DNA of 64,000 nucleotides, taken from Apostichopus japonicus (taxonomy: Eukaryota > Echinodermata > Holothuroidea > Aspidochirotida > Stichopodidae). The position numbers and the translations under genes were made by a program. Positions 22,641 to 34,651 of this stretch are shown here, piece after piece. The DNA lies in the NCBI RefSeq assembly GCF_037975245.1, contig NC_092580.1, forward strand, positions 12,431,501 to 12,495,500. Reading direction: 5' to 3'. Positions within the stretch are counted from its first letter, which is position 1. The number at the start of each line of letters is the position of its first letter. A model generated the notes under the pieces. It had not been told where the DNA came from and did no database searches. It worked only from the letters and a program-made list of their open reading frames with translations.

Positions 22641-24803
22641 TTATTTATTTACTTTCTAGTTTCTACTCTTACCTTTTACTTTTATATATTTGTCGTTTAA
22701 TTTTAATCTTATGCTATATCTTATGCTATATGTCACAGGTATATCTCACCATTTCAAAGTTACAAAACTATCCATCCTGCCACCTGAACTGTTGTTGCTA
22801 TGTCATGCCTTCACTATGCCACCTTGAAATACCCCTTGCACTTGACATTGTGTGTGATTTTTTTTCAGACAATATTATTGTATGAAGTCTTCACAGTATG
22901 AAGTGTGTTTCATTTCAAGAAGTATTCAAATTTTGTTAAGCTATTCCTTCCATTTGAACAAAGTATTTCACTTTGAAGTGATCGAAGTAATTTATATTTC
23001 ATGCCCATATTTTCACAGGACATTAAAACATGTTCTTTCATGGAGAGTGTCACACCAAATGTTTTTGTTTTCTTTTTTCTGTTGCTTAAAGTGCCTTATT
23101 GTTACAGTTATAAAATCAATAAAAGACCAGGCAACTCTATTTCCACTGTTGACTAATGTTCTTCTATGCATGTGCAAAAGAAGAAAAAAACAGCCCTACT
23201 CAAAATATTTGGTCAGAGTATCCATAGAACATAATGTATCTAAACACGTCCTGTGTACTGAAAGTCCACTTTTAATTAAAGTCCCCATATGTGGCAAAAC
23301 CACCTCATCCCTCCAAAATACCCTAACTCTTCCCAAAGCTGGTGAACACCACACCCATCCCAAAGCTGGGAAACTCAAAACCCTTCCCCAAATCTGCTAA
23401 GCACCACATTCCCTCCCCCAAAACCCCTAAAAACACCACACCCGTCCCCTAAACAACACACCCCTACCCAAGCCACAGTACTTAACTCCAATATTGACAA
23501 GTGGTTATGTAGTGTGATACATGAACCAAACAAGGATTGGTATTGACTGGAAAACTGTTAACTGATATTTATTGATGAATATAAGCAACAGATGAGTACC
23601 CAGCTTTGCAGAATCTCACTGAGTAAGGGCTACTGTGGAATTATGGTAAGTGGGTAAGTATAAATCATTTGGTATTGTAGGTATAAATCATTCGGAATTG
23701 TTGGAAGTTCCTTAGAAAACAACTAGAAATAAGGTTTGGCCTAGGCCATGTTACCTTTGTATATTCGACATGTGGTATGACCCCTTCAGTTTTGACAACA
23801 GACTCGGGGGAAAATTTGTGTTACCTTAATAGTTACCACCATTAATTTAGCTAGAAAGGAAACATCATCTCCCTTGCCCCCTCCCCATTTTGTCTCTCTT
23901 ATCCCTCCCATACGCAGCTCTCAGTAATTTTACATTTTACCTAATCATATATTAGAATTTGGGACAAAATTTCTTCCAAACCTTAGCACAACTTAAATTA
24001 CGCCACAAAACCTAACATTCCTAATAGACCGTACACTAAAGGAATGGGTTCCACTACATTGAAAACGATTTGAGTGAAGTCTTGTCGGTAGTAGCCCATA
24101 GCATGCAAACGGCTTGGCGAAAGTCTACCTAATTTCAAAATGGCGGCGACAGCAACAAAATCGCCGAGTCGAGGTAATCGTTTTGTGACTGGCCGTCTTA
24201 GACAACCATTTCACCTAATCTTTACAGCATCATGTAGGAGAGTACAAGATCCACAAATGGGAGAACTTTTTTGCTGTAACTCTCTTTCGTTGGTTCGTTT
24301 TGACCTATTTTGTGTCAGTTAGGAATACATGTGTGAGGACGAAGTTGGATTGCAATCGTTGTTTCATAGGTTTTCGTTGATTTTTTCTCGGGTTTCTTTG
24401 CCCTACCATACATTGGAATTACTTTTAATCCATTCTGTGAGGTTCCGGTAAGTTGTAAACTATCAATGTCTGTAAATTCTGTGAGTGAAACGTAGGACCG
24501 ACTTTACGTAAAATGCGGGCAAATTCAAATTTAATGATATGCGTGATCGTTGATCATTCTTCGAGGTCACGGGGTCAGACTCCCAACTGGAAGTGACTGA
24601 TAAAAATATGTCGCTCTACACTTGAACTTATGACCCCAAAACTTTCTCTCGTTGGACACTGGTCCTCTTTGTTCAAGTTTACTATAAATGGGAGTGGAGA
24701 TAAGCAAGAAAGTTGGGCGACAGAATGTCTATAAACAAAATAAGTAGGCTGTTCCACTTTGCGAGAGGGAATATATAGGCTCGCTTGCAGTGCGGTCACT
24801 ACA

Positions 24804-26590
24804 AGATATTCCACCGGACTTCGTGAGAAGGCGAACTTAGAATCTGTTAAACCGGTGTAGAAATGATATAATAAGATCCATTCAGTTAACCCGTGCTTAG
24901 GAATGGTTAGATATAAAATAATCATGTTGAATGGTATTACCGGTACTATATCGAAGTCTGCCCGATACATTCTCTGCATGCATTTGGAATTATATCTAGT
25001 GTGCACAGAGGACGCGTACGCGGTCGTTGTGGACGACATATAAAATGGAATGTAAATATATATTTGGGAAAGACAACAATAACAACTATCGTACATACCA
25101 CGCAAGCATGTGCTTGCTGGTTATTGGTTAGTATTTTGAAAAGAAATAATTACTGACCGTACAGAGCAAAAGATGATCTTTGGGTGGCATACTCCTATTA
25201 TAGTCTATAAATCAATCCGCCCGATTGCTCTCCTATCTCAGTAAAAGTACCAAAATAAAGCAGCAGGAGAACATCTTGTTGATATGTAATCAATCAGGAT
25301 CTGTTTTTGTGGGGCTTGGATGTTGAAGAGCATAAACGGAAGTAGACTTGTGCAAAAATTGGGACAATTGAGACCACTTTAGCCGCCCATGAGCAGCGTA
25401 CGAAATTCTTTTACTACTGAGTAAGAGGTTTGTTTACAAGTGACGAAACTTCAGGCTCTCATAGCAAAAACTTCTGCATAGCCATGATACGGAATATAGA
25501 TGCCGTGAATGGCCAACGGACTTGTCAGCTATACAGTGATTGGACGCGTTTAGCTAGTGAGAACGTCTATCCAGAATCAGAGACCACATTACTTTTATGA
25601 TTTAGTGTGTAAGTCAATAAAAAACTTGTTGTGGGGTATTTTTGATATAGACGTATGCTACCTTTGAACGTTGAAGTGCATTGATGAAAGGGTATATATG
25701 TTGCCCAAATATTAGCACAACCAAAGTAAATCATCATAAACTATCCACAGACGTGCATTGCGTGACAAATCAGTTTATATGAATACGAAAGGTACCATAG
25801 AACGAATTAAACCAACAGGGAAGTTACATGTGTTTCATTAGTTTCTCGAAGCATCTGGGGAAATGACATTGGTGATTTGCCACTTTCTGTCACTGTTTAT
25901 CTATTCACTCATATAATAGACTATATACTAGTTATACGTTGAGAGAAAACGGCATCAGCTGACCGGAAGATTATAAAGAAGGTTGGTGTATTTAGAGATC
26001 ACGAGGAAAAGAACAAAATAATTGTACGATTAGTTGTTGAATCAGCCGTTCTATCATCTGCCGCTGAGGTAGACTGCCCAAGACAGTATCCAAGTCATAT
26101 TGCTCAAAATCATGTTAGGCTTTTGATGTCATGTAGTTATGAAATAAGAGAGGTTTTAATATTTAGAAATCATATAGGGCTATTTAGAATGGATATTTTG
26201 TACAGTTGTTATGTTTTAAATGACATTATTTATGCGAAGCTGCATTAGTTTTGATCTTATTGCTCGCATTAGTGCGTTAATTGGATTACACGTGTAACGT
26301 CGAACATGCTAGAGGACTATACGGTTACGCAATGAGGATAGCACAATGAGTTGGTTTATTTCTGATGCCGCTGTATATGTATATGTATATATAATTCAAC
26401 ACTATTAGAACTTTAAGATAGTTAAGTTTTATTGACTATAGCTAATTGGCATTAATTCTTACTTAGAATACTCTGAAAACGAGGTATGCATAGCTCTCTA
26501 CGCAAAAATAAAACGCATGCATTTCTATATTCAATGATTTATTGTCGTGATTGATATGTTGAATGACAATTGTCATTAATTTTTTCATTC
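24804..26590. other. Spacer with a degenerate repeat copy
   Basis: The stretch 25182-25530 resembles parts of 12239-12900 and 49660-50050, with shared landmarks GGTGGCATACTCCTA, CTTGGATGTTG and GAGCAGCGTACGAAA. It is a third copy of that dispersed sequence. I see nothing coding in the rest. Confidence 0.55.
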
Positions 26591-26597
26591 CTTGCCT

Positions 26598-27310
26598 AAG
26601 GCGAAAGGAATGATCTTTGCGATGATGATGGTGTATGTGTGTTTGTGGCACCTTGGCTTGCAAACACGATAACTCAAGAACTGTATGGTGGCCCATTGGT
26701 GGGTGAACTTCAATTAGGTACGTGGATGCTCCGTTGAAGTAGCAGAATCCTCCTATCAAGTTTCTGTGGAGATCAAGAACATGTGTGGTCAAAGCGGTGA
26801 AAGTCTTACAACCATTTAAACACGATAGCTTCAAAAGCACTCGGGTGAACTGAATTCTTTGCATGTGGATGTAACTATATGCAAGTAGTATACAGTCTTA
26901 TTTGCGATTTCCAGAGGCACATTTTGAAAACCTTGTAAACACGATAACAAATTCAAGCTTGGGTAAACTTCATACCAGGTACTTGAATCCACCTTATAAC
27001 ATGCACTCATATATGAGTGCATGTTTTATGTGAAGGTTAATGATCACTTGAGGTCAACAGAGGTCAAAGATTGAAAACCTTGTTAAAACGGTTAAACTCC
27101 AAAAGTAAAAACTGGAATGTATTTCATACTCAATATGAGGATCCCCTTTATTGACTTTAAGAACCAAAGGGTTTTCTGGAGAGGTCAAAGTCTGCATGAA
27201 AACCTTACAAACTAAATGAATCCAAAACTAAATCTTCGATAAACTTGGTATTTGGCAACGCCTTGAGTAAAAATTGGGCGTTGCTTTTTGTGGAGGTCAA
27301 AGGATCAATG
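26598..27310. repeat. Degenerate copies of the 145-bp tandem repeat
   Basis: Three or four diverged units carry the phrases CTTGTAAACACGATA, CTCAAGAA, AACTTCAT and GTGGAGGTCAAAG. These are the same landmarks as in the well-preserved array at 62.76-64 kb. The left edge also matches: a TG-rich run, then GTTTGTG, then CTTG(T/C)AAACAC. A perfect 28-bp palindrome lies at 26998-27025. Confidence 0.65.
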
Positions 27311-28039
27311 CATCTTATAGAGTATAATAGCTCTAAATACTAACAACTGCATGGGCTATGTAAGTCAGTTGTTTGTGGTACAATGATTAGTCAACTTAAT
27401 CAGGTTTAAACGTTAGATGGAGTGAAGACTCGCGCACAAAGAAACTTCTGATGCCGGTAATCTGACCTATTTTCGAATGAGGTGTAGCAGCAGTGTTAGA
27501 CACCGCCAATTGATCTCAGAAAATACACACACAACTTGTGTACAGTCAATACATGCAGCAACGGTCAATACCCACAACACAGTGTACATAGCAGCGATGA
27601 ACATCTCAGCGGGGAGATATTATGGAACCACCTGATCTAAGGTCCAGATAAAAGATAACAAGGTATCACGTGTCATTACTGTCTGCATTTTGTAGCGACA
27701 AGAAGAAAACTTCCCTTGCAAGCAACGGAAAGCTAACTTTTTTCAGAGGGCGGCATGCGGTTTGGGGCGAGTCTTCAATGCCTTTAAGCCTGATTAAATT
27801 GAGTGAGAACTTTTATACATTAAAACAGAATATTAACCTACTGCAGTTACTACTGCTACTCCCTTCATGTAGAACCACAACGAGTGCACCTATTAAAAGG
27901 TGATTTAGGTGCTCTGTCCAGAACTGAGATCAGAGAGATGAAAAATATGGTATACATGTGCATCTATAATAAAATTTGTATCAAGATAAACGCCAAGTTT
28001 TGACTGTCTGATACGGATTTAATCGAAAACTCCTTCCGC
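27311..28039. other. Unassigned intergenic stretch
   Basis: The sequence around 27410-27510 looks like repetitive DNA, but I cannot place it in a family or find its ends. No supported gene is present. Confidence 0.4.
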
Positions 28040-28560
28040 CCTCAACAATACATCTGAAAAAATTCAGATTATGATGATGATTACTTCAATCTTGTCACCA
28101 TTCAGTTTAAGTGTATTGCTTGTCATCCACTATTTGATATCAACAAAGCAATATTCAATATTCTCCAAAACACATCTACTAGCAGAGATAATAATTAACT
28201 GGCTGCAATGAAGGTAAATTTGTGTGTCATCCGTATATAAATGGTAGTTCAAGTTGTGACTATGAAGGATTGTGTACATAGTGAATCTTAAGCCAAAGCA
28301 CGGATCCCTGTGGAACGCCAAACTCTAGAGATACTGGTTCGGAAAGTTCGATATTAATTCAAACTGTTTGAAATCGGTTAGAGAGATATTGACTCAAACT
28401 TCTTCAATGCAACATCCTGAAGTCCAACTGTTCGTGAAGGGCATTGGTATGTAAGTGTGGCTCAAGTCGTGCATCCGCAACCTTCTCCAAAATTTTGTAG
28501 ATGAAGGACTGGTTAGACAATGGCCTGAAATGTTTTAGCACTTCTGTGTCCAGACCATTT
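28040..28560 (-). pseudogene. Dead LINE reverse-transcriptase fragment (CR1/jockey-like)
   Basis: The minus strand shows, in order, SFIYKILEKVADARLEPHL, then FTMYTILHSHNLNYHLYTDD followed by TQIYLHC, then MTSNTLKLNGDKIEV. This is the run of motifs around the RT active site of CR1/L2/jockey-type LINEs. YADD has become YTDD. In-frame stops and frame changes separate the pieces, and the ends of the element are missing. Confidence 0.75.
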
Positions 28561-28721
28561 TGAATGGGTTATGTATTTTTGTATTTCCATTCATATTTTA
28601 TGAAATACAGGGATAAATAATAATTTGTTACACCCTTCTCTTTCTTTTCCTGAACTCTTTCACAGATTGTGGCGTAACTGAGTACAGTTTTATCAAGTGA
28701 GAGTTAACAACCTTCATCAAC

Positions 28722-30914
28722 ATGGCTACCTGGAACCCTTTCATAGAAGACCTGACAGAAAACTTCTTCATGTGCTCTGTTTGTTTGGATCAATTTAATA
28801 AGCCGAAACAGTTACCATGTCTTCATCGATACTGTAACGATTGCTTGAGAACAGTTCTTCAAGCCAGCCATGATGGGACAATTGAATGTCCACTTTGCAA
28901 ACAGCGATGTTGTATACCAGAGGATGGATTGGACGGCTTTAAGACTGATTTTCATATGAAGAGTATGCTCGAGTTCATAGAATTGCATAAATCATTCGAA
29001 AAGAAAGATTTGAAGCAGTGTTTCAGCTGTTTAAAGGATGTGGTATGTTCCGCCTACTGTTTTAAATGTAGAGATTTTTTATGCAACGAATGTTACAAGG
29101 TTCATATCAGTAGTAAAATGTTTACTGATCACCAACCAAACACTCTGAAATTGGAAAATATGGCAGCTAAGAACCTGACCATGGAGGAAATAGCTGCAAT
29201 GACGGAAGATCCCAGGTGCCATTTTCATATCAAAGAACCAGCCAAAATGTGCTGCGGTACATGCCAAAATGAACCGATTTGTTTAATTTGCACTCACAGT
29301 AAGCACAAAGGTCATGATCTCATAGATGTGACTGACCTAGCCCAGAAAGAAAGGACATTACTGATTCAGAACCTCGCTGAACTAAGCAAGCACAAGACTA
29401 AACTATACGCGTTACCCGAGAGGGTTCAAATGGTGTTAGTAAAATTGAATGAAAATGTTACAAAAAAGACAAAGTTGTTGACAATTCAACACGAGGAACA
29501 GGCAAAGAAAATAAAGGATAAACTTGCCCAATGTAACGATGAACGTGAAATAGGAGCTGCTGACATAGAAAAGAGAAGAGGGCGTGAAAAACGTGAAATA
29601 ACTGTTAAACATGAAGAGGAAATGAAACGATTGATCACGAAACATCAAGAAAATATGAAAAGTACCGATGTCAAATATGACCAGGAACTGAAAGAATTTA
29701 AGGAAATTCGACAAGAATTTGAGGGTGAATTCTTCAAAAAGCTTGGGGAGTTAGATAGTAATTTCAAGACCTTGACAACGGCTAAAGACCTTCTTACAAT
29801 TCAAAACAAAAACAGATGTGAAGAAATACTAAATAAATGTAAGCAACTTATTAAACGGTTCGAAAACTTATCAGCAACGTTTTCTTCCATTCTTGCATGT
29901 AATGACGATTGGACAGACGCACAGTGTGTCCCCGACATAAGAGCAGCCAGTGAACCTTTGCTCGAAGAAATGAAACAAGAATATCCAGAGTTAGAATCTT
30001 TATCTGATTTTGTCACCAGTGATATAACCAAAGTTATATATGATAAAGTTGTAATTACAGAAAGCGCAGAGTCTGTTGTTGATGTTCCTGGAATCAAAGC
30101 TAAAGGTTACTTTATCACCGGTATGACAAGTAGTAGCAATGGTAATATCGTTATGACTGGTAAGGTATCAAAAGAGGAATCGCACATCACTGTCATTAAC
30201 ATGAAAGGAGAAATATTAAATCAGAATGTCTTAAAAAGAAATAAGAGATTTGGGCTTCCGGCATATCGTTACTGTTGTAATTTGTCAGGGTTCAATGTCA
30301 TTACAGTTTGCAAACCGGATGAAATCGGTATTTATAATATTTCTGACTCTTTTTATCAAAAGAAGAACATCAGTGATATGGTTAAGGCGTGGCCAGAGGA
30401 AAGTCATGTGCGGTCTGTAACCACGAATCCCGCCAAGAATGAAATCATTGTTAGTACTAACAGCAGAGAAGTGTATGTATTTGATTATCAGCTGAATTAC
30501 AGTCACACCATAGTACTACCTGATGTAATCGGGGCATCATATTATATCACTGTCCACGATGGTAATCTCCTGATCTGTGACAATAATGGTAGGTCCTCAT
30601 ATGCAGTTACCATGGTGACTTCAGAGAGTAAGGTGGTGTATAAATTCACCAAACCAAATCTAAGTGGAGCTGAATTAAGACCTTACAGTGTGTGCATAGG
30701 CATGGGAGGGTTCATCTACATGTTATGGAATGATGGGCAGCTGAACACTATGCTAACACAATACAGTCGAGATGGTCGGCAATTACTAACAACAATGTCA
30801 GTTGATGACGACGCATGGTGCATGACCACATCCGTAATAAATGGTGAGGAGAAGCTCATGATAGCCACCTTAACGTCGGGGAAGATGTATATATACGGAC
30901 TAGTACCTGTATAG
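28722..30914 (+). CDS. TRIM-type RING/B-box E3 ligase with C-terminal propeller-like region, 730 aa
   Basis: Residues 18-59 form a C3HC4 RING (C18, C21, C33, H35, C38, C41, C56, C59), the E2-binding domain. Two B-boxes follow: about 100-140 (CFSCLKDVVCSAYCFKC) and 166-200 (CHFHIKEPAKMCC to HKGH). A long charged coiled coil covers about 205-400. The last 280 residues consist of repeated short strands with Ser/Asn-rich turns, as in the NHL or WD-like ends of TRIM2/3, TRIM56 and echinoderm TRIM proteins. The coding sequence has no intron. An acceptor (CTTTCACAG, 28664-28665) 56 nt upstream of the ATG suggests a spliced 5' leader. Likely a cytosolic ubiquitin ligase; TRIM expansions of this form are common in echinoderms. 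The substrate is unknown. Confidence 0.9.
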   Translation: MATWNPFIEDLTENFFMCSVCLDQFNKPKQLPCLHRYCNDCLRTVLQASHDGTIECPLCKQRCCIPEDGLDGFKTDFHMKSMLEFIELHKSFEKKDLKQCFSCLKDVVCSAYCFKCRDFLCNECYKVHISSKMFTDHQPNTLKLENMAAKNLTMEEIAAMTEDPRCHFHIKEPAKMCCGTCQNEPICLICTHSKHKGHDLIDVTDLAQKERTLLIQNLAELSKHKTKLYALPERVQMVLVKLNENVTKKTKLLTIQHEEQAKKIKDKLAQCNDEREIGAADIEKRRGREKREITVKHEEEMKRLITKHQENMKSTDVKYDQELKEFKEIRQEFEGEFFKKLGELDSNFKTLTTAKDLLTIQNKNRCEEILNKCKQLIKRFENLSATFSSILACNDDWTDAQCVPDIRAASEPLLEEMKQEYPELESLSDFVTSDITKVIYDKVVITESAESVVDVPGIKAKGYFITGMTSSSNGNIVMTGKVSKEESHITVINMKGEILNQNVLKRNKRFGLPAYRYCCNLSGFNVITVCKPDEIGIYNISDSFYQKKNISDMVKAWPEESHVRSVTTNPAKNEIIVSTNSREVYVFDYQLNYSHTIVLPDVIGASYYITVHDGNLLICDNNGRSSYAVTMVTSESKVVYKFTKPNLSGAELRPYSVCIGMGGFIYMLWNDGQLNTMLTQYSRDGRQLLTTMSVDDDAWCMTTSVINGEEKLMIATLTSGKMYIYGLVPV

Positions 30915-30916
30915 TT

Positions 30917-31788
30917 ATTTCTGATAAAGTTGTAATTAAAGAACGCGAAGAGTCTGTTGTTGATGTTCCAGGAATCAAAGTTAAAGGTTACGTAGTCACC
31001 ATTATGACAAGAAGTAGCGATGGTAATATCGTTATGACTGGTAGTGTATCAGAAGAGATATCACACATCACTGTCATTAACATGAAAGGGGAAATATTAA
31101 ATCAGAATGTCTTAAATAGAAATAAGAGATTTCTGCAGAAGGCATATCTTTACTGTTGTAATTTGTCGGGGTGCAATGTCATTACAGTTTGCATACCGGA
31201 TGAAATCGGTATTTATAATATTTCTGACTCTTCTTACCAAAAGAAGAACATCAGTGATATGGTTAAGACATGGCCAGAGGGTAGGGTTGTGTTTTCTGTT
31301 GCCACGAATCCCGCAAAGAATCAAATCATTGTTGGTACTAACAGCAGAGAAGTGTATGTATTTGATTACCAGCTGAATTACAGTCACACCATAGTACTAC
31401 CTGATGAAATCAGTGGATCATTTGATATCACTGTCCACGACGGTTATCTTCTGATCTGTGACTATGAGGGTAGGACCTCATATGCAGTTACCATGGTGAC
31501 ATCAGGGAGTAAGGTGGTGTATAAATTCGCCAAACTAAATCTAGGTGGAGTTGACTTAAGACCTTACAGTATGTGCATAGGCAAGGGAGGGTTCATCTAC
31601 ATGATATGGCATGATGATAGTTGTCAGACCACTCTGCTAACACAATACAGTCGAGATGGTCAGCAATTACTAACAACAATGCCAGTGGATGTCGTTGCAT
31701 GACCACATCGGTAGTAGATGGTGAGGAGAAGCTCATGATAGCTTCCGTTGCAGGGGAGATGTATATATACGGACTAGTACCTGTATAG
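30917..31788 (+). pseudogene. Tandem duplicate of the TRIM C-terminal half, frameshifted
   Basis: Starting 3 nt after the TRIM stop, this repeats about 870 bp of the preceding gene (about 30040-30914), including the final YIYGLVPV stop. It lacks RING, B-boxes and coiled coil. Near 31694 a 7-bp loss between two GCATG repeats shifts the frame and stops the ORF at 31702; the lost frame resumes as TTSVVDGEEKLMIASVAG. It is not in frame with the TRIM gene, so readthrough would not add it. Divergence from the parent is moderate. Confidence 0.88.
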
Positions 31789-33430
31789 CGCTTTATAGAA
31801 ATTACATATTAAAACAAAATGACATCGCGAGTTATGATACACAGATCGGTTGTTATCCTTGCTTTAATTTTTCGACTGGAGTTTTACAGACATAGGAAGA
31901 TATTACAATCCTAATTTCTAAGAGTTATTGTTAGTGCATTTATAATTGGCAATAATTAGTTTTTAATGAGTTTATCTCCGTATCTTAATATATCCATTAC
32001 AAAGACTGTCTTCCTATATAGGGATTAATTTACGTTAATATCAGTATGTTCATTCCTTATGAATAAATACTTTTATTACAGCCTAACACATTTTCTAGAC
32101 AAGGTTGGCGTATTATTCCTTGGGTATAAGCAATATTGGCTTCCTGATGCAATGTGGTATATATCATTACCGATAATTCTTTCTTTATAATGTTCCTCTA
32201 TTTAAAATAACCTCTTATGACATATCATATATATTAGTGCTCTATTTTCTTGTATCTTTTTAAGAATGTCTGCACCCAACGAAGATGGACGTACAATATA
32301 TATGCATTTTCCGAAGGGAGGTCTTGATTCATGGCTATGGCTGTAAACACAATACTGCGAGGACGAAATGCTTATAGGCTACTTCGTTTCTTAATACCGT
32401 ATATTGCACACAGTTTAGTATTTGTTTGCAAATATGGTGGTCAAAGATAATTTGTAACAGTTCTATAGCCGAGTCTTTTGGATCCAATTCCGAGTCCGTC
32501 TTTCTCAAATACAAAGTTACTAGTTTACAAACTTTAAGTTTAAAGTTAAGACAGAAAACGTAACCAATGTTTATAGCCGTTGGATCACATCAAAGATTAT
32601 TGGGATCTATAGATCTCTGTCCTTTTGACGTTCACTATAGCCGTGTGAAGGATTTGGTTCATTGGTGGCCTTCCTTGAAGGCTACAGTCGGCTGGGACAT
32701 ATGGCAATGATATTGAAGTGACTCTTGCATTAATTTGCATTGAATTAAAGAATATGAACATATTAAAGAAATGAACAGATAGCTAACATGCTTTTTATGT
32801 ACAACCACTGTCTATGTTACAGACTGTTAAAATGCAAATTCTAGTGTACATGTAGAGTCATAATCAGAGGAGGGGTGGAGAGTGAAGTTCGACACCACTC
32901 CACTTTAGAAAGAGGAGTAGAAACAAGTGTTGGTCCTTCCCACTTTTCTAAACCGTTTTGCACTCTACTGCATTGCAGGAGCATTCAAACAGATCACTTG
33001 AAGCAGTTAAAATAGCCTTACTTGAAATGTTACAAGACTGCTGAAAAAATAATAAATCTCGTAATACGTCCATTCAAGATTTTTAATAACAAAATAACTA
33101 ACAACGCTTAGTGGTGGGGGTTGGTAAGGCTATATAGGAGAAGGCAGTTGGGACAGCGGATAAGAATATTTTATAAAACCATATAAAACTACCAAAAATA
33201 TGTGTTTTGCAAACTATCGCATTGAAATACGTTTCGAGCAAACATGGTTGTTTTCTCCAATTTTGCAACTTTCGCCTGCGATCTGTCCTCTTTCTTGTAA
33301 TGTATTCATATGGATACATTAAATGTTTGAACATTAAACATTCGTATGCTGGTAAACGCAAAGTGCGACGGGTAGATAGCAGGCGGGTTTTCATACCCTG
33401 CCGCATAAACATTTATTTTATGGAGTCCCG
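31789..33430. other. Intergenic, nothing recognised
   Basis: AT-rich sequence with a possible polyadenylation signal (GAATAAATAC near 32060). I find no reading frame with protein-like composition and no terminal or tandem repeats. Confidence 0.5.
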
Positions 33431-33431
33431 A

Positions 33432-33635
<204 letters not shown>

Positions 33636-33928
33636 TGCTTCTTTTGTTGACTGTTTGTTTGGTCAGGTGTTTACCAACAAGCTTTGTAAGCTAGAGAGTG
33701 TAAGTGGATACTCCAGCTTCTTCTTTGTGATATACTTACTTTACATTTTACAATACAGTACTTTACTGTACATTTTACGTTATTACATTGTTCATTTATA
33801 TCGGAATACATTATAATAATATTTCAGGAAATCTTACTTGCATTGTGTTGTGTTTATTTATGCATCCCCTGTTATACAGGCGTGAACCTAGAGTAACATC
33901 CTGTAAGTTACCCTATAGGTATGCCATG

Positions 33929-33930
<2 letters not shown>

Positions 33931-33967
<37 letters not shown>

Positions 33968-33980
33968 TATATATATAGAT

Positions 33981-34022
<42 letters not shown>

Positions 34023-34134
34023 GTATATGTAAATATTTATATATACATACATAAACATATATATACACATATATATATATATTTATATATATATATATAT
34101 AATATATATATAAATATATATATAATATATATAT

Positions 34135-34175
<41 letters not shown>
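33931..34175. repeat. Second (TA)n microsatellite with interruptions
   Basis: A TA-rich tract broken by TAGATAGA, ATACATA and ATATAA variants. It ends beside the Penelope-like fragment at 34190. Confidence 0.95.
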
Positions 34176-34180
<5 letters not shown>

Positions 34181-34189
34181 TATTAATAG

Positions 34190-34290
34190 AGAAATAAGAT
34201 ATGACTCATAATTGACAAATGAGGAGTTATGTTTTAGAAAATATATTGGAATTTTTGGCCCCCTGGGACCTTCGTCAGCAATACTTGGCA
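34190..34290 (-). repeat. Penelope-like tail fragment with hammerhead-like core
   Basis: On the minus strand CTGACGA is followed by GGTCCC AG GGGGCC and AAAA. This is the same box-hairpin-box layout as at 6505-6610 with different stem bases, so the stem is kept while its sequence varies. The GAAA box is again AAAA. Confidence 0.4.
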
Positions 34291-34651
34291 GTCAAATGAA
34301 AAGTACAAAATGTAACACAATGAAAGTATGATGCAAGATAAGTGTAATAGGCCATCAGCTGAAGGTCGAAATTCGCTTGTTTCGTTCCAGCAACTGCGGG
34401 TCTAAAATTTCTCTACAGCATTGAATATATAAGTTAACTAAGATTAATGATCCAAAAGTTCTTCATGTTCTTTCCTGCATTTTTTTTGCAATTCCGCTGG
34501 AAAGATCGAACTATATTTTTTATTGCGTATGTTAAGAAACCTGCCGTTTTACGTTCAAAAGTTGTGCGCCAGTGAGATATCTGTACCATGTGATATGAAT
34601 TGTCCAATGAGCCATGAGTTCTGTGTGCAATCTTTGTAGAAAACAACAAAC

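Larger units (their letters stand above)
19892..24589. mobile_element. 4.7-kb TIR DNA transposon inserted in the LTR
   Basis: Terminal inverted repeats of about 17 bp read CAGTTGG, A or G, then AGTCTGACC. The target duplication is 4 bp (GAAG), proven by the intact LTR. A 4-bp duplication fits Sola1, Chapaev, Ginger or Academ-type elements but not hAT, Tc1 or piggyBac. I recognise no full transposase. Inside are a two-exon candidate gene near the left end, a Copia gag relic at 22.2-22.6 kb and a C-rich degenerate repeat near 23.28-23.48 kb. Because it split an LTR almost identical to its partner, the insertion is very recent. Confidence 0.88.
13886..24803 (-). mobile_element. CsRn1-type Ty3/gypsy LTR retrotransposon, 6.2 kb, interrupted by a DNA transposon
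   Basis: Both LTRs are 575 bp once the nested insertion is removed, and I noticed one difference (13963 G versus 19604 C). Flanking target copies are AGAT or AAGAT at 13881-13885 and 24803-24807; the ambiguity is one base. Element order in its own 5'-3' direction: LTR, primer-binding site, SGNH-like ORF, gag, -1 shifted pro-pol, polypurine tract, LTR. The primer site matches the 3' end of tRNA-Trp over 18 nt. Gag carries a C-H-C-C knuckle. Both traits are known for the CsRn1 clade. All ORFs are open, so the element was recently competent; its 5' LTR is now disrupted. Confidence 0.9.
19527..24803 (-). repeat. 5' LTR of the CsRn1-type element, split
   Basis: The two parts, 19527-19891 and 24594-24803, add up to 575 bp, equal to the intact 3' LTR. 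The DNA transposon sits between them. GAAG at the break is present on both sides (19888-19891 and 24590-24593) and only once in the intact LTR. Promoter and transcript start are now separated from the body. Confidence 0.92.

Noticed and set aside
22583-23400. Two overlapping ORFs after the Copia gag relic
   Set aside because: Low-complexity and AT-rich composition; they do not continue the Copia frame and show no protease or integrase motif.
24575-25105. 176-codon minus-strand ORF as a gene
   Set aside because: It runs across the LTR boundary and into flanking DNA with no domain or splice support.
31004-31702. Duplicate TRIM C-terminus as a separate functional gene
   Set aside because: It lacks RING, B-boxes and a start region and is broken by a 7-bp deletion.
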